NCBI GenBank assembly: GCA_002295925.1
Contig: DBGO01000001.1
Coordinates: forward strand, 1 to 64,000
Source of the DNA: Flavobacteriales bacterium UBA852
GTDB taxonomy: Bacteria; Bacteroidota; Bacteroidia; Flavobacteriales_E; Vicingaceae
Direction: 5' to 3'
DNA: 64,000 bases
Shown here: positions 26,008-34,763 of the stretch, piece by piece
Numbering within the stretch: the stretch's first letter is position 1
Layout: each line of letters begins with the position of its first letter
Position numbers and translations under genes: made by a program
Notes under the pieces: generated by a model
Databases searched by the model: none
Told to the model about the DNA's origin: nothing
What the model saw: the letters and a program-made list of their open reading frames with translations, nothing else

Positions 26008-28854
26008 ATGTATAAAGAAAATTTTGCCGACCGCCACATTGGGCTTACTCCCGAAGATATTAAAGAAATGTGCCAAGTAGTTGGCGTAAATTCTGTAGAA
26101 GAGTTAATAAACCAAACGGTTCCCGAAAATATACGTTTAAAAACCCCTTTAAATTTAGACGAGCCGCTTTCTGAACCCGAATTTGCTGCTCATATCAATG
26201 AATTGGGCAAAAAAAACAAACTGTACAAATCGTACATCGGTTTAGGTTATTATAATACTTTCACGCCATCGGTAATCAAACGCAATATATTTGAAAATCC
26301 GGGCTGGTACACTGCTTACACGCCGTATCAAGCCGAAATTTCTCAAGGAAGATTAGAGGCATTATTGAATTTCCAAACAATGGTTGTTGACCTTACTGCA
26401 ATGGAAATTGCAAACGCCTCTTTGCTCGATGAAGCAACCGCTGCTGCCGAAGCAATGATAATGGCTTTTAACAGTATGTCGCGAGCCAAAAAGAAATTAG
26501 GAGCCAATAAATTTTTGGTGGCAGATACATGCTTGCCACAAACGATAGATGTCTTAAAAACCCGTTCAGAACCCTTAGGAATAGAATTGGTAATAGATAA
26601 ATGTGAAAATTTCACCTTAACAGAAGGCGTTTTTGGTTTGCTCGTACAATATCCGGATGTAAACGGAGCAATAAACGATTATGCCGAATTGGCAAAAAAT
26701 GCCAAAGAAAACGATATATTAGTTGTTGTAGCCGCCGATTTGCTGAGCTTAACATTACTGACACCTCCCGGAGAGTGGGGCGCCGATGTAGTTGTCGGTA
26801 CTACACAACGATTTGGTATTCCCTTAGGATACGGAGGCCCTCATGCGGCATACTTTGCCACTAAAGAGGAGTTTAAAAGAAATATTCCGGGCCGAATAAT
26901 TGGGGTAAGTAAAGATGCCAAAGGAAACCGCGCTTTGCGCATGGCATTGCAAACCCGCGAACAACACATAAAAAGAGAACGAGCAACTTCAAACATTTGT
27001 ACCGCACAAGTATTGTTAGCTGTAATGGCGGGGATGTATGCTGTTTATCATGGTCCAAAAAGATTAAAAGCAATAGCTCAAAATATAAATGACCTGACAG
27101 CACAATTACACGCATCTTTAAAATCAGCCGGCTTTGAATTTGTAAATAATACTTATTTTGATACAATTACTTTTAAAGCAGAAAATGTAGAGGCAATTAG
27201 AGGAAGAGCTTTAGGCAAAAAAATAAACTTGCGCTACAACTCAAACAATACAATATCCATTAGTTTGGATGAAACAACAATCCTAAAAGATATTGAGGAT
27301 TTAGTAGAGATAATAACAGGAGAAAGAAATCTTTCTTCCGGAAATTCAAAAGGAATACCTGCTCAATTAGAAAGAAAATCGGATTACTTAACCGAAGAAG
27401 TATTTAATAAATACCATACCGAAACAGAAATGATGCGCTACATTAAGCGTTTGGAAAATAAAGATTTATCCCTTACTCATTCTATGATTTCTCTCGGTTC
27501 GTGTACCATGAAACTAAATGCCGCTTCGGAACTTTTACCGTTAAGTAAAGAAGAATGGATGAATATCCATCCGTTTGTTCCACAAGAGCAAGCACAGGGG
27601 TATTTAGAAATGATTAATGAATTGGAAAAAGATTTAGCCGAAATTACCGGTTTCGAAGCCGTTTCTTTGCAGCCAAACTCAGGAGCGCAAGGCGAGTATG
27701 CCGGTTTAATGACCATACGCGCTTATCATAAAGACCATGGCGAACCACACCGAAATATTACACTTATTCCTTCTTCAGCACACGGAACTAATCCTGCATC
27801 AGCCGTAATGGCAGGAATGAAAGTAGTGGTAGTAAAATGCGACGAAAAAGGAAATATAGATGTAAACGATTTACGCGAAAAAGCAGAAAAATACAAAGAT
27901 AATTTAGCCGCCCTGATGGTTACTTATCCGTCAACCCATGGTGTGTTTGAAGAAAGCATTACCGAAATAACCAAAATTATTCACGACAATGGCGGTTTGG
28001 TCTATATGGATGGCGCCAATATGAATGCGCAGGTAGGATTGACCAACCCGGCAAATATTGGTGCAGATGTTTGCCATTTAAACTTGCATAAAACATTTGC
28101 TATTCCACATGGCGGTGGTGGTCCCGGAGTAGGTCCGATAGGCGTGAACAAAAGATTAGCACCTTATTTACCGTCAAATCCATTGGTGAAAACAGGTGGG
28201 GAAAAAGCAATCACTGCTGTTTCTGCTGCTCCATACGGAAGCTCTTTGGTATTGCTTATTTCATATGCTTATATCAAAATGCTTGGCGAAGAGGGGTTAA
28301 GAAAATCTACAGAAGCTGCCATACTAAGTGCTAATTATATGGCTAAAAGATTAGAAGAAGCATATGGCATTCTTTACACCAACGACAAAGGAAGAGTTGC
28401 GCACGAAATGATTTTGGAATGCCGCCAATTTAAAAAAGTAAAAGTTGAGGTAACGGATATAGCTAAACGCTTAATGGATTATGGTTTTCATGCACCTACC
28501 GTTTCCTTTCCTGTTGCCGGTACCTTAATGGTAGAGCCGACAGAAAGTGAAAGTAAAGCTGAGTTGGACCGCTTTATTGATGCCATGTTGCAAATCAGAG
28601 AGGAAATTGAACAAATAGAAATGCATCAATTACCCGAAGAAAATAACATGCTTAAAAATGCACCACATACTGCAAGCACTTTAATAGAGCAAGAATGGAA
28701 CTATCCATACAGCAGAAAAACAGCGGTATTTCCGTTACCGTATGTAGAAGTGGCAAAATATTGGCCAACCGTAAATCGTGTTGATGATGCTTATGGTGAC
28801 AGAAATCTGGTTTGTACCTGTACGCCGATAGAGGAGTATGAAGAACAAGTTTGA
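26008..28854 (+). CDS. gcvP: Glycine dehydrogenase (aminomethyl-transferring), P protein
   Basis: The P protein decarboxylates glycine with PLP and passes the aminomethyl group to lipoyl-GcvH. The 948-residue single-chain form has both halves: the N-terminal half with YIGLGYYNTFTPSVI and PYQAEISQGRLEALLNFQ, and the catalytic half with the PLP lysine in LHKTFAIPHGGGGPG (K695) and SAHGTNPASAVMAG. The ATG at 26008 gives the usual family start MYKENFADRHIG and lies after the promoter; an ATG at 25921 would add 29 unrelated residues. No glycine riboswitch is visible in the short leader. GcvH and GcvT are not in this window. Confidence 0.98.
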   Translation: MYKENFADRHIGLTPEDIKEMCQVVGVNSVEELINQTVPENIRLKTPLNLDEPLSEPEFAAHINELGKKNKLYKSYIGLGYYNTFTPSVIKRNIFENPGWYTAYTPYQAEISQGRLEALLNFQTMVVDLTAMEIANASLLDEATAAAEAMIMAFNSMSRAKKKLGANKFLVADTCLPQTIDVLKTRSEPLGIELVIDKCENFTLTEGVFGLLVQYPDVNGAINDYAELAKNAKENDILVVVAADLLSLTLLTPPGEWGADVVVGTTQRFGIPLGYGGPHAAYFATKEEFKRNIPGRIIGVSKDAKGNRALRMALQTREQHIKRERATSNICTAQVLLAVMAGMYAVYHGPKRLKAIAQNINDLTAQLHASLKSAGFEFVNNTYFDTITFKAENVEAIRGRALGKKINLRYNSNNTISISLDETTILKDIEDLVEIITGERNLSSGNSKGIPAQLERKSDYLTEEVFNKYHTETEMMRYIKRLENKDLSLTHSMISLGSCTMKLNAASELLPLSKEEWMNIHPFVPQEQAQGYLEMINELEKDLAEITGFEAVSLQPNSGAQGEYAGLMTIRAYHKDHGEPHRNITLIPSSAHGTNPASAVMAGMKVVVVKCDEKGNIDVNDLREKAEKYKDNLAALMVTYPSTHGVFEESITEITKIIHDNGGLVYMDGANMNAQVGLTNPANIGADVCHLNLHKTFAIPHGGGGPGVGPIGVNKRLAPYLPSNPLVKTGGEKAITAVSAAPYGSSLVLLISYAYIKMLGEEGLRKSTEAAILSANYMAKRLEEAYGILYTNDKGRVAHEMILECRQFKKVKVEVTDIAKRLMDYGFHAPTVSFPVAGTLMVEPTESESKAELDRFIDAMLQIREEIEQIEMHQLPEENNMLKNAPHTASTLIEQEWNYPYSRKTAVFPLPYVEVAKYWPTVNRVDDAYGDRNLVCTCTPIEEYEEQV

Positions 28855-28864
28855 AAATTTATTG

Positions 28865-28872
28865 TATATTTG
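28865..28872 (+). promoter_or_regulatory. Predicted -7 element of the first T9SS paralog
   Basis: TATATTTG matches TAnnTTTG, 28 bases before ATG at 28901. Confidence 0.6.
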
Positions 28873-28900
28873 TAAATTATTAACCAAAAATTAAATTATT

Positions 28901-29878
28901 ATGAAAAAAATTTACTTATTAGGATTATCATTGGTAACCTTAGGAGCATTTGCGCAAAGAACTGCTCAAATTGAAAAAGTTTATCCAAAACAAATCAAAG
29001 ATAATAACGTAAAAACACCAACTGATACTTTATGGGGGAATTCTGTATTTGCAGGGCCTACTTTTTATAGTTCTCAAAACGGTGGTTATGTGTTTGGTGT
29101 GAATGGATATGGAGATTATCAAAAAGCACAACAGTTTTTAGCTATGAATGATTTAGCAGTAGAAGGTGCTGTTTTATGGTTTGGAGCAAAAGAATATACA
29201 TCGAACATGCCTTCTTCAAAAGTAGTTGTATGGGTTTCTGATATGAGTGGTACCGGAACAACAACTGCAGGTTCAGGGATGCCTGCTCCTGGCACACCTG
29301 CTCAAACTTCGGATATAACAATTGCGAATTTGGATACTGCTAATTTTAACTTTGTAAACTTTACAACTCCTTATTTTGTGTCTGGAGGTTTGGACTTTTC
29401 TGTAGGTATTGATTTAAGAAATGTTGCAGCAGGCGATACAACAGGGTTAGTTTCTTCTACAGATGGAACTGTTGATGTTGATGAGATGAGTTGGGAACAA
29501 TGGAATGATAATACATGGCATACAATTAAAGAAGCATGGCAAGGATTAAATGTTGATTTAGCAATCTTCCCAATTGTTGATAATAACGCAGTTGGTATCG
29601 AAGAAGCTGCAGGCATCAATGGTGTTAAATTTGTAACATTCCCAAATCCAGCGGTTGACCAAGTAAATGTAACTTACAATTTTGATAATGCTTTTGAAAA
29701 AGCATCTTTAGAAATTTACACAATAGATGGAAAATTAGTAGTTTCAAATAACTTAAATAACCTTTCTCAAGGAACTTATACTACATCAATCAATACATCA
29801 AAATTAGCTAAAGGAACTTACTTTGTAGCAATTTCTGCTGATGGGAACAAAGTTTTCCAAAAATTAGTAATTGAATAA
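28901..29878 (+). CDS. Secreted T9SS cargo protein, paralog A
   Basis: The 325-residue protein has a signal peptide (1-18), a beta-rich central domain with no known catalytic motif (about 40-225) and a T9SS sorting domain (about 240-325, FPNPAVDQVNVTYN to GTYFVAISADGNKVFQKLVIE). The central domain shares the phrases KTPTDTLWG, GGYVFG, VEGAVLWFGAK and GLDFSVGIDL with the next gene. The two are tandem paralogs with separate promoters. No function is known; a surface or extracellular role follows from the sorting domain. Confidence 0.9.
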   Translation: MKKIYLLGLSLVTLGAFAQRTAQIEKVYPKQIKDNNVKTPTDTLWGNSVFAGPTFYSSQNGGYVFGVNGYGDYQKAQQFLAMNDLAVEGAVLWFGAKEYTSNMPSSKVVVWVSDMSGTGTTTAGSGMPAPGTPAQTSDITIANLDTANFNFVNFTTPYFVSGGLDFSVGIDLRNVAAGDTTGLVSSTDGTVDVDEMSWEQWNDNTWHTIKEAWQGLNVDLAIFPIVDNNAVGIEEAAGINGVKFVTFPNPAVDQVNVTYNFDNAFEKASLEIYTIDGKLVVSNNLNNLSQGTYTTSINTSKLAKGTYFVAISADGNKVFQKLVIE

Positions 29879-29900
29879 ACTTACCGTTTATCATATATTT

Positions 29901-29926
29901 AAGCCGATTATTAATTTAATCGGCTT
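29901..29926 (+). terminator. Rho-independent terminator after paralog A
   Basis: Ten-bp stem AAGCCGATTA / TAATCGGCTT with a six-base loop and a T-run. Confidence 0.85.
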
Positions 29927-29999
29927 TTTTATTTTCATTTTTTTGTTTTTCAAATCAAATGATTAAATTCGTATCCGAAAATCTAAAAAATAATTAATT

Positions 30000-31046
30000 A
30001 TGAAAAAAATTTACACAATTGCTTTAGCTACACTTTTTAGTGGCTCAATGATGGCACAAGCCGGAAAAGCAGAAATTAAAGAAACTAAAACTATTACCAA
30101 TGTAAATATTAAAGGTGGTAATAATTCAAAAACGCCTACTGATACCACAGGGTGGTCCGGTAGCGGTAACTTTTTACCTGATTTCGCCGTAGGCGGTCAA
30201 GTAGTGTTTTACAGCTATACCGGCGGTGGTTATGTTTATGGTAACAACAAAGATGGTGTTAACTACTGTGCACAAGGTTATACAAACCTAACTGGTGGTG
30301 ATGTTAATGTAGAAGGTGTATTATTGTGGTTTGGTGCAAAATACAACAATGACCAAACATCTTCAATGTCTGTTGAAATTTGGGAAATGGCAGCAAACTC
30401 TGCTTTAAATGACGATGGAAACGGTAGTCCTGCATTGGTATCTCCTGGACCATCAGTAATGAAAGGAAGTGAAACATTGTTATTAAGTGCGGCTGATACT
30501 GCATGGCCTAACATTACTCCACTTACTTTTACAAATCCTGTTCAGATATGTGGTGGCGTTGATTTCGCAATTGCAGTAAATACTGCAGATTTAGCTTCTA
30601 AAGGAGATACCGTAGGTTTAATCTCTGACCAAAATGGAGAAGGTATGGAGTATGCATTCCATAATTACAACGGTAGCTGGTATGTTACTAACTTCTTATT
30701 TGGAGGAAATTTAAATAATAATATTGCATTATTTGCTGTTGTTGATGCAAATTATGTTTGTGCAGGTACTGAGGAGTATATGAATGGTGTTCAATTAAGT
30801 ACTTATCCAAACCCTGCAACTGATCAAATTACTATTTCTTTTGGTTTACAAAAATCATTTAATAAAGTAAATGTATCAGTAGTAGATGTTACAGGTAAAA
30901 TGGTAAAAGAATTTAATTATTCTTCAATGAATCCAGGAGTATTTAACGAAACACTTGATGTTTCAAACTTACCGGCAGGAACATATTTCTACTTTATTAA
31001 TGCTGACGGAAGCCGTTTAGCTAAAAAATTCGTTGTTACAAAATAA
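30000..31046 (+). CDS. Secreted T9SS cargo protein, paralog B
   Basis: The 348-residue protein parallels the previous gene: signal peptide (1-19), then KTPTDTTGWSG, GGGYVYG, VEGVLLWFGAK and GGVDFAIAVN in the same order, and a T9SS tail (about 262-348, LSTYPNPATDQITISF to LAKKFVVTK). It adds a short insert with Asn/Asp-rich loops. The order of blocks shows a gene duplication with clear divergence. It is closed by a strong terminator at 31071. Confidence 0.9.
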   Translation: MKKIYTIALATLFSGSMMAQAGKAEIKETKTITNVNIKGGNNSKTPTDTTGWSGSGNFLPDFAVGGQVVFYSYTGGGYVYGNNKDGVNYCAQGYTNLTGGDVNVEGVLLWFGAKYNNDQTSSMSVEIWEMAANSALNDDGNGSPALVSPGPSVMKGSETLLLSAADTAWPNITPLTFTNPVQICGGVDFAIAVNTADLASKGDTVGLISDQNGEGMEYAFHNYNGSWYVTNFLFGGNLNNNIALFAVVDANYVCAGTEEYMNGVQLSTYPNPATDQITISFGLQKSFNKVNVSVVDVTGKMVKEFNYSSMNPGVFNETLDVSNLPAGTYFYFINADGSRLAKKFVVTK

Positions 31047-31070
31047 TTTTATTTTTACAACTCTCAAAAA

Positions 31071-31090
31071 CGCTCCCGATTTCGGGAGCG
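31071..31090 (+). terminator. Rho-independent terminator after paralog B
   Basis: Nine-bp GC-rich stem CGCTCCCGA / TCGGGAGCG with a two-base loop, preceded by A-run and followed by seven T. Confidence 0.9.
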
Positions 31091-31109
31091 TTTTTTTATG
31101 CAAAATAAT

Positions 31110-31117
31110 TACCTTTG
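31110..31117 (+). promoter_or_regulatory. Predicted -7 element of cysQ
   Basis: TACCTTTG matches TAnnTTTG and ends 4 bases before the preferred ATG at 31122. The mRNA would be leaderless or nearly so. An earlier in-frame ATG at 31098 lies upstream of this element and is still in the terminator tail. Confidence 0.55.
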
Positions 31118-31121
31118 GTGT

Positions 31122-31910
31122 ATGGAAAAATATTTACCCTTAGCTATAGAAGCCGCTGTTAAAGCCGGCATCGAAACACTTAAAATTTATGACACTGATT
31201 TCGATGTGTATGAGAAACAAGATGCCTCACCGCTCACCGAAGCCGACAAAGCATCGCACAATATTATTATGTCCTTTTTGCAACAAACCGGTATTCCTGT
31301 TTTAAGCGAGGAAGGAAAAGAAATGTCCTACGAGCAGCGACAAAATTGGCAAAATTTATGGATTGTTGACCCACTTGACGGAACCAAAGAATTTATCAAA
31401 AAAAATGGGGAGTTTACAATCAATATTGCTTTAATAGAAAACCAAAAGCCGGTTTTAGGCGTAATTTACGTGCCTGTTCTTAAAACATTATATTTCGGTT
31501 CAAAAAAATCCGGAGCATTCAAAGTAGAAGAAGTTGAAGTTTTTAATTGGCAAGAAATAGAAAAAAACAAAATTAAAATTCCTGTCAACGAAGAACGTCC
31601 TTATACTGTCGTGGCAAGTCGCTCGCATTTAAGTTCCGAAACATCAGATTATATTGCTGAAGTGGAAAAAAATCATGGAAATATTGAAACCCTTTCGCGA
31701 GGAAGTTCACTAAAGCTTTGTATGATTGCCGAAGGTAAAGCCGATGAGTATCCGCGTTTTGCGCCTACAATGGAATGGGATACAGCTGCAGGGCAAGCAA
31801 TTATTGAGGCTTCGGGTGGAGAAGTAATTGATTGGGAAACCAAACAGCCTATGTTGTATAATCGTGAAAACCTGTTGAATAATTGGTTTTTGGCTAAGCG
31901 TAAATTTTAA
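31122..31910 (+). CDS. cysQ: 3'(2'),5'-bisphosphate nucleotidase CysQ
   Basis: CysQ hydrolyses 3'-phosphoadenosine 5'-phosphate (PAP), the by-product of PAPS-dependent sulfotransferases and reductases. The 262-residue protein is of the inositol monophosphatase superfamily: LTEADKASHN, SEEGKE and the metal-binding IVDPLDGTKEF motif at about 84-94, with the late APTMEWDTAAGQAI block. The ATG at 31122 is chosen because 31098 lies upstream of the predicted promoter element. The PAPS-dependent sulfotransferase at 58536 would generate its substrate. Confidence 0.94.
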   Translation: MEKYLPLAIEAAVKAGIETLKIYDTDFDVYEKQDASPLTEADKASHNIIMSFLQQTGIPVLSEEGKEMSYEQRQNWQNLWIVDPLDGTKEFIKKNGEFTINIALIENQKPVLGVIYVPVLKTLYFGSKKSGAFKVEEVEVFNWQEIEKNKIKIPVNEERPYTVVASRSHLSSETSDYIAEVEKNHGNIETLSRGSSLKLCMIAEGKADEYPRFAPTMEWDTAAGQAIIEASGGEVIDWETKQPMLYNRENLLNNWFLAKRKF

Positions 31911-31942
31911 ACTAAAAATACTTTTCAAAACATAAAAAATTC

Positions 31943-31950
31943 TACATTTG
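31943..31950 (+). promoter_or_regulatory. Predicted -7 element of gdhA
   Basis: TACATTTG matches TAnnTTTG, 27 bases before ATG at 31978. Confidence 0.6.
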
Positions 31951-31977
31951 TTTACTCTTTTTTAAACTTATAAATAA

Positions 31978-33336
31978 ATGGAAACAGCATTAGACCCAAA
32001 AGTTCAAGAATTCATGGATAAAGTGCAAGCCAAATATGCACACGAACCTGAATTTGTTCAAGCCGTACAAGAAGTGGCTGAAGTTATTGTTCCTTATGTT
32101 GAGGAAAACAAAAAATACAAAGACGCTAAAATATTGGAACGTATGATTGTTCCCGAGCGCGTATTTATTTTCAGAGTGCCGTGGTTAGACGATAAAGGAG
32201 AATATCAAATTAATACAGGTTACCGTATTCAAATGAACAGTGCCATAGGACCATACAAAGGTGGATTACGTTTTCATCCTTCAGTAAATTTGAGTATTCT
32301 TAAATTTTTGGCTTTTGAGCAAGTATTTAAAAACTCATTAACCACGTTACCAATGGGTGGCGGAAAAGGTGGTTCCGATTTCGATCCAAAAGGAAAATCA
32401 GACAATGAAGTAATGAAATTTTGCCAATCATTCATGACCGAATTACAAAAACACATTGGTGCAGATACCGATGTACCTGCCGGAGATATTGGCGTTGGAG
32501 CGCGTGAAGTAGGTTATTTGTTTGGTCAATATAAAAGATTGCGCGACGAATTTACAGGCGTGCTTACAGGTAAAGGATTAGAATTTGGCGGAAGTTTAAT
32601 TCGTCCCGAAGCAACAGGTTACGGCTGTGTATATTTTGCCGAAGAAATGCTCACATTTGCCGGCGATGAATTAAAAGGAAAAACGGTTGTTATTTCCGGT
32701 TCGGGTAATGTGGCGCAATATGCCTGCGAAAAAGCAACGCAGTTAGGTGCAAAAGTGGTTACTCTTTCCGATTCGTCCGGTTTTGTTTACGACCCCAATG
32801 GAATAGATGCTGAAAAATTGGCTTTTATTATGGAGTTGAAAAACGTAAAACGAGGTCGTATTAAAGAATATGCCGAAGCATTTGATGGTGTTGAATATTA
32901 CGAAGGAGAAAAACCATGGGGAATAAAATGTGATGTAGCCATGCCTTGTGCCACTCAAAATGAATTGAATGGAGAAGCTGCGCAAACATTGGTAAACAAT
33001 GGTTGTATTTGTGTTGCCGAAGGTGCAAATATGCCTTCTACACCCGAAGCAATTCACGTGTTTGAACAAAATAAAATCTTGTATGCGCCGGGCAAAGCAT
33101 CAAATGCCGGTGGAGTTGCTGTTTCAGGTTTGGAAATGAGCCAAAACTCTAACCGCATTGCTTGGACAGCAGAAGAGGTTGATTACAAATTGAAACTAAT
33201 AATGCAAAGTATTCATCAAACTTGCGTAAAATACGGAAAAGAAGAGCATTCTGATTTTGTAGATTATGTAAAAGGTGCCAATATCGGCGGTTTTGTTAAA
33301 GTTGCCGACGCAATGCTTGCACAAGGATTGGTTTAA
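31978..33336 (+). CDS. gdhA: Glutamate dehydrogenase, hexameric type
   Basis: The enzyme interconverts 2-oxoglutarate plus ammonia and glutamate. The 452-residue length and the blocks YRIQMNSAIGPYKGGLRF (about 82-99), PMGGGKGGSDFDP with the catalytic-region lysine K130, and the nucleotide-binding VVISGSGNVAQYA near 239 are those of the 450-residue bacterial, usually NADP-specific, form. Cofactor preference is inferred from this subfamily and not read from residues. It has its own promoter and terminator. Confidence 0.97.
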   Translation: METALDPKVQEFMDKVQAKYAHEPEFVQAVQEVAEVIVPYVEENKKYKDAKILERMIVPERVFIFRVPWLDDKGEYQINTGYRIQMNSAIGPYKGGLRFHPSVNLSILKFLAFEQVFKNSLTTLPMGGGKGGSDFDPKGKSDNEVMKFCQSFMTELQKHIGADTDVPAGDIGVGAREVGYLFGQYKRLRDEFTGVLTGKGLEFGGSLIRPEATGYGCVYFAEEMLTFAGDELKGKTVVISGSGNVAQYACEKATQLGAKVVTLSDSSGFVYDPNGIDAEKLAFIMELKNVKRGRIKEYAEAFDGVEYYEGEKPWGIKCDVAMPCATQNELNGEAAQTLVNNGCICVAEGANMPSTPEAIHVFEQNKILYAPGKASNAGGVAVSGLEMSQNSNRIAWTAEEVDYKLKLIMQSIHQTCVKYGKEEHSDFVDYVKGANIGGFVKVADAMLAQGLV

Positions 33337-33367
33337 TTAAAACTATTTCTGAAAATTATATTAAATT

Positions 33368-33393
33368 AGTCGTCGGTTGCAAAATCGGCGACT
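33368..33393 (+). terminator. Rho-independent terminator after gdhA
   Basis: Nine-bp stem AGTCGTCGG / TCGGCGACT with two G-U pairs and an eight-base loop, then six T. Confidence 0.75.
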
Positions 33394-33428
33394 TTTTTGT
33401 TTAATCAATAAAAATAAAAATTGATATT

Positions 33429-34619
33429 ATGATAGGAAAATTTCAAGAACAACTGCAAAAAGAATTACAAGAAATTAAAGAGGCAGGATTGTATAAAGAA
33501 GAGCGAATAATTGTTTCGCCACAAGGCGCCGAAGTAGAAATCAATACCGGTGAAAAAGTAATTATAGTGTGTGCCAACAATTATTTGGGATTGTCATCAC
33601 ATCCAAAAGTAATAGAAGGTGCAAAAAACACTTTGGATAAAAGAGGTTATGGAATGTCCTCTGTACGTTTTATTTGCGGTACGCAAGATATTCATAAAGA
33701 ACTGGAAAAAAGTATCGCCGATTTCTTGGGAATGGAAGACAGCATTTTGTATGCCGCCGCTTTTGATGCCAACGGGGGCGTTTTTGAACCGTTGTTTACA
33801 GCCGAAGACGCTATTATTTCAGATGAATTAAACCATGCATCGATTATCGACGGTGTTCGCTTATGTAAGGCACAGCGTTACCGTTACAAACATTCGGATA
33901 TGAATGATTTGGAAGAACAATTGAAAAAAGCCCAAGCACAACGAAACCGTATAATTGTTACCGACGGTGTTTTTTCTATGGATGGCGACATTGCCAAGTT
34001 GAATGAAATTTGCGATTTGGCCGAAAAATATGATGCATTGGTTATGGTAGATGATAGTCACGCTACCGGATTTATCGGTAAAACAGGACGAGGAACACAC
34101 GAATACCACAATGTGATGGGGCGTGTAGATATTATTACCGGAACTCTGGGTAAAGCCCTTGGAGGTGCAATGGGCGGATTTACGGCTGCCAAAAAAGAAA
34201 TTGTTGAAATGTTGCGTCAACGTTCGCGACCCTATTTATTTTCTAATTCACTTTCACCAGCCATTGTAGGCGCTTCATTAGAAGTGTTTAAGTTGTTGAG
34301 TGCTACAACCGAATTACGCGATAAATTAGAGTGGAACACCAACTATTTTAAAGAAAAAATAAAATCGGCAGGGTTTGATATAAAAGAAGGCGATTCGCCA
34401 ATTGTCCCTATTATGCTTTATGATGCTAAACTTTCGCAAGAGTTTGCCAATAAATTATTAGAAAAAGGCGTTTACGCTATAGGATTCTTTTATCCGGTAG
34501 TGCCGAAAGAAAAAGCCCGGATTCGTGTGCAAATTTCTGCCGCTCACGAGCAACATCACTTAGATAAAGCAGTAGATGCATTTATTGCCGTTGGTAAAGA
34601 ATTAGGTGTGATAAATTAA
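33429..34619 (+). CDS. kbl: Glycine C-acetyltransferase (2-amino-3-ketobutyrate CoA ligase)
   Basis: Kbl cleaves 2-amino-3-ketobutyrate with CoA to glycine and acetyl-CoA in threonine breakdown. The 396-residue PLP enzyme of the alpha-oxoamine synthase family shows CANNYLGLSSHP (48-59), DELNHASIIDG (132-142), VDDSHATGFIG (207-217) and the PLP lysine K242 in TLGKALGGAMGG. Length and motifs match Kbl closely, although the relatives KAS/serine palmitoyltransferase share the fold. Threonine dehydrogenase is not in this window. Confidence 0.94.
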   Translation: MIGKFQEQLQKELQEIKEAGLYKEERIIVSPQGAEVEINTGEKVIIVCANNYLGLSSHPKVIEGAKNTLDKRGYGMSSVRFICGTQDIHKELEKSIADFLGMEDSILYAAAFDANGGVFEPLFTAEDAIISDELNHASIIDGVRLCKAQRYRYKHSDMNDLEEQLKKAQAQRNRIIVTDGVFSMDGDIAKLNEICDLAEKYDALVMVDDSHATGFIGKTGRGTHEYHNVMGRVDIITGTLGKALGGAMGGFTAAKKEIVEMLRQRSRPYLFSNSLSPAIVGASLEVFKLLSATTELRDKLEWNTNYFKEKIKSAGFDIKEGDSPIVPIMLYDAKLSQEFANKLLEKGVYAIGFFYPVVPKEKARIRVQISAAHEQHHLDKAVDAFIAVGKELGVIN

Positions 34620-34640
34620 TTTCAGGACTAACAAGTTTAA

Positions 34641-34663
34641 AAAGAGGGCGTAAAGCCCTCTTT
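34641..34663 (+). terminator. Rho-independent terminator after kbl
   Basis: Nine-bp stem AAAGAGGGC / GCCCTCTTT with a five-base loop and T-run. Confidence 0.88.
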
Positions 34664-34703
34664 TTCTATTCAAAACCCGAAACTTTAAAACTAAACATTG
34701 CAT

Positions 34704-34711
34704 TACATTTG
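34704..34711 (+). promoter_or_regulatory. Predicted -7 element of the FadL-type gene
   Basis: TACATTTG matches TAnnTTTG, 52 bases before ATG at 34764. An inverted repeat covers the predicted start site. Confidence 0.55.
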
Positions 34712-34725
34712 TATTGTAAAATACA
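34710..34725. promoter_or_regulatory. Inverted repeat TGTATT-N4-AATACA over the predicted start site
   Basis: Six-bp arms with a four-base spacer overlap the end of the -7 element and the predicted start. The position would suit a repressor operator for the porin gene. No regulator is known. Confidence 0.35.
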
Positions 34726-34763
34726 TTACTTTTAAACGCTAAATTTTAAAAAAGACAATTACT

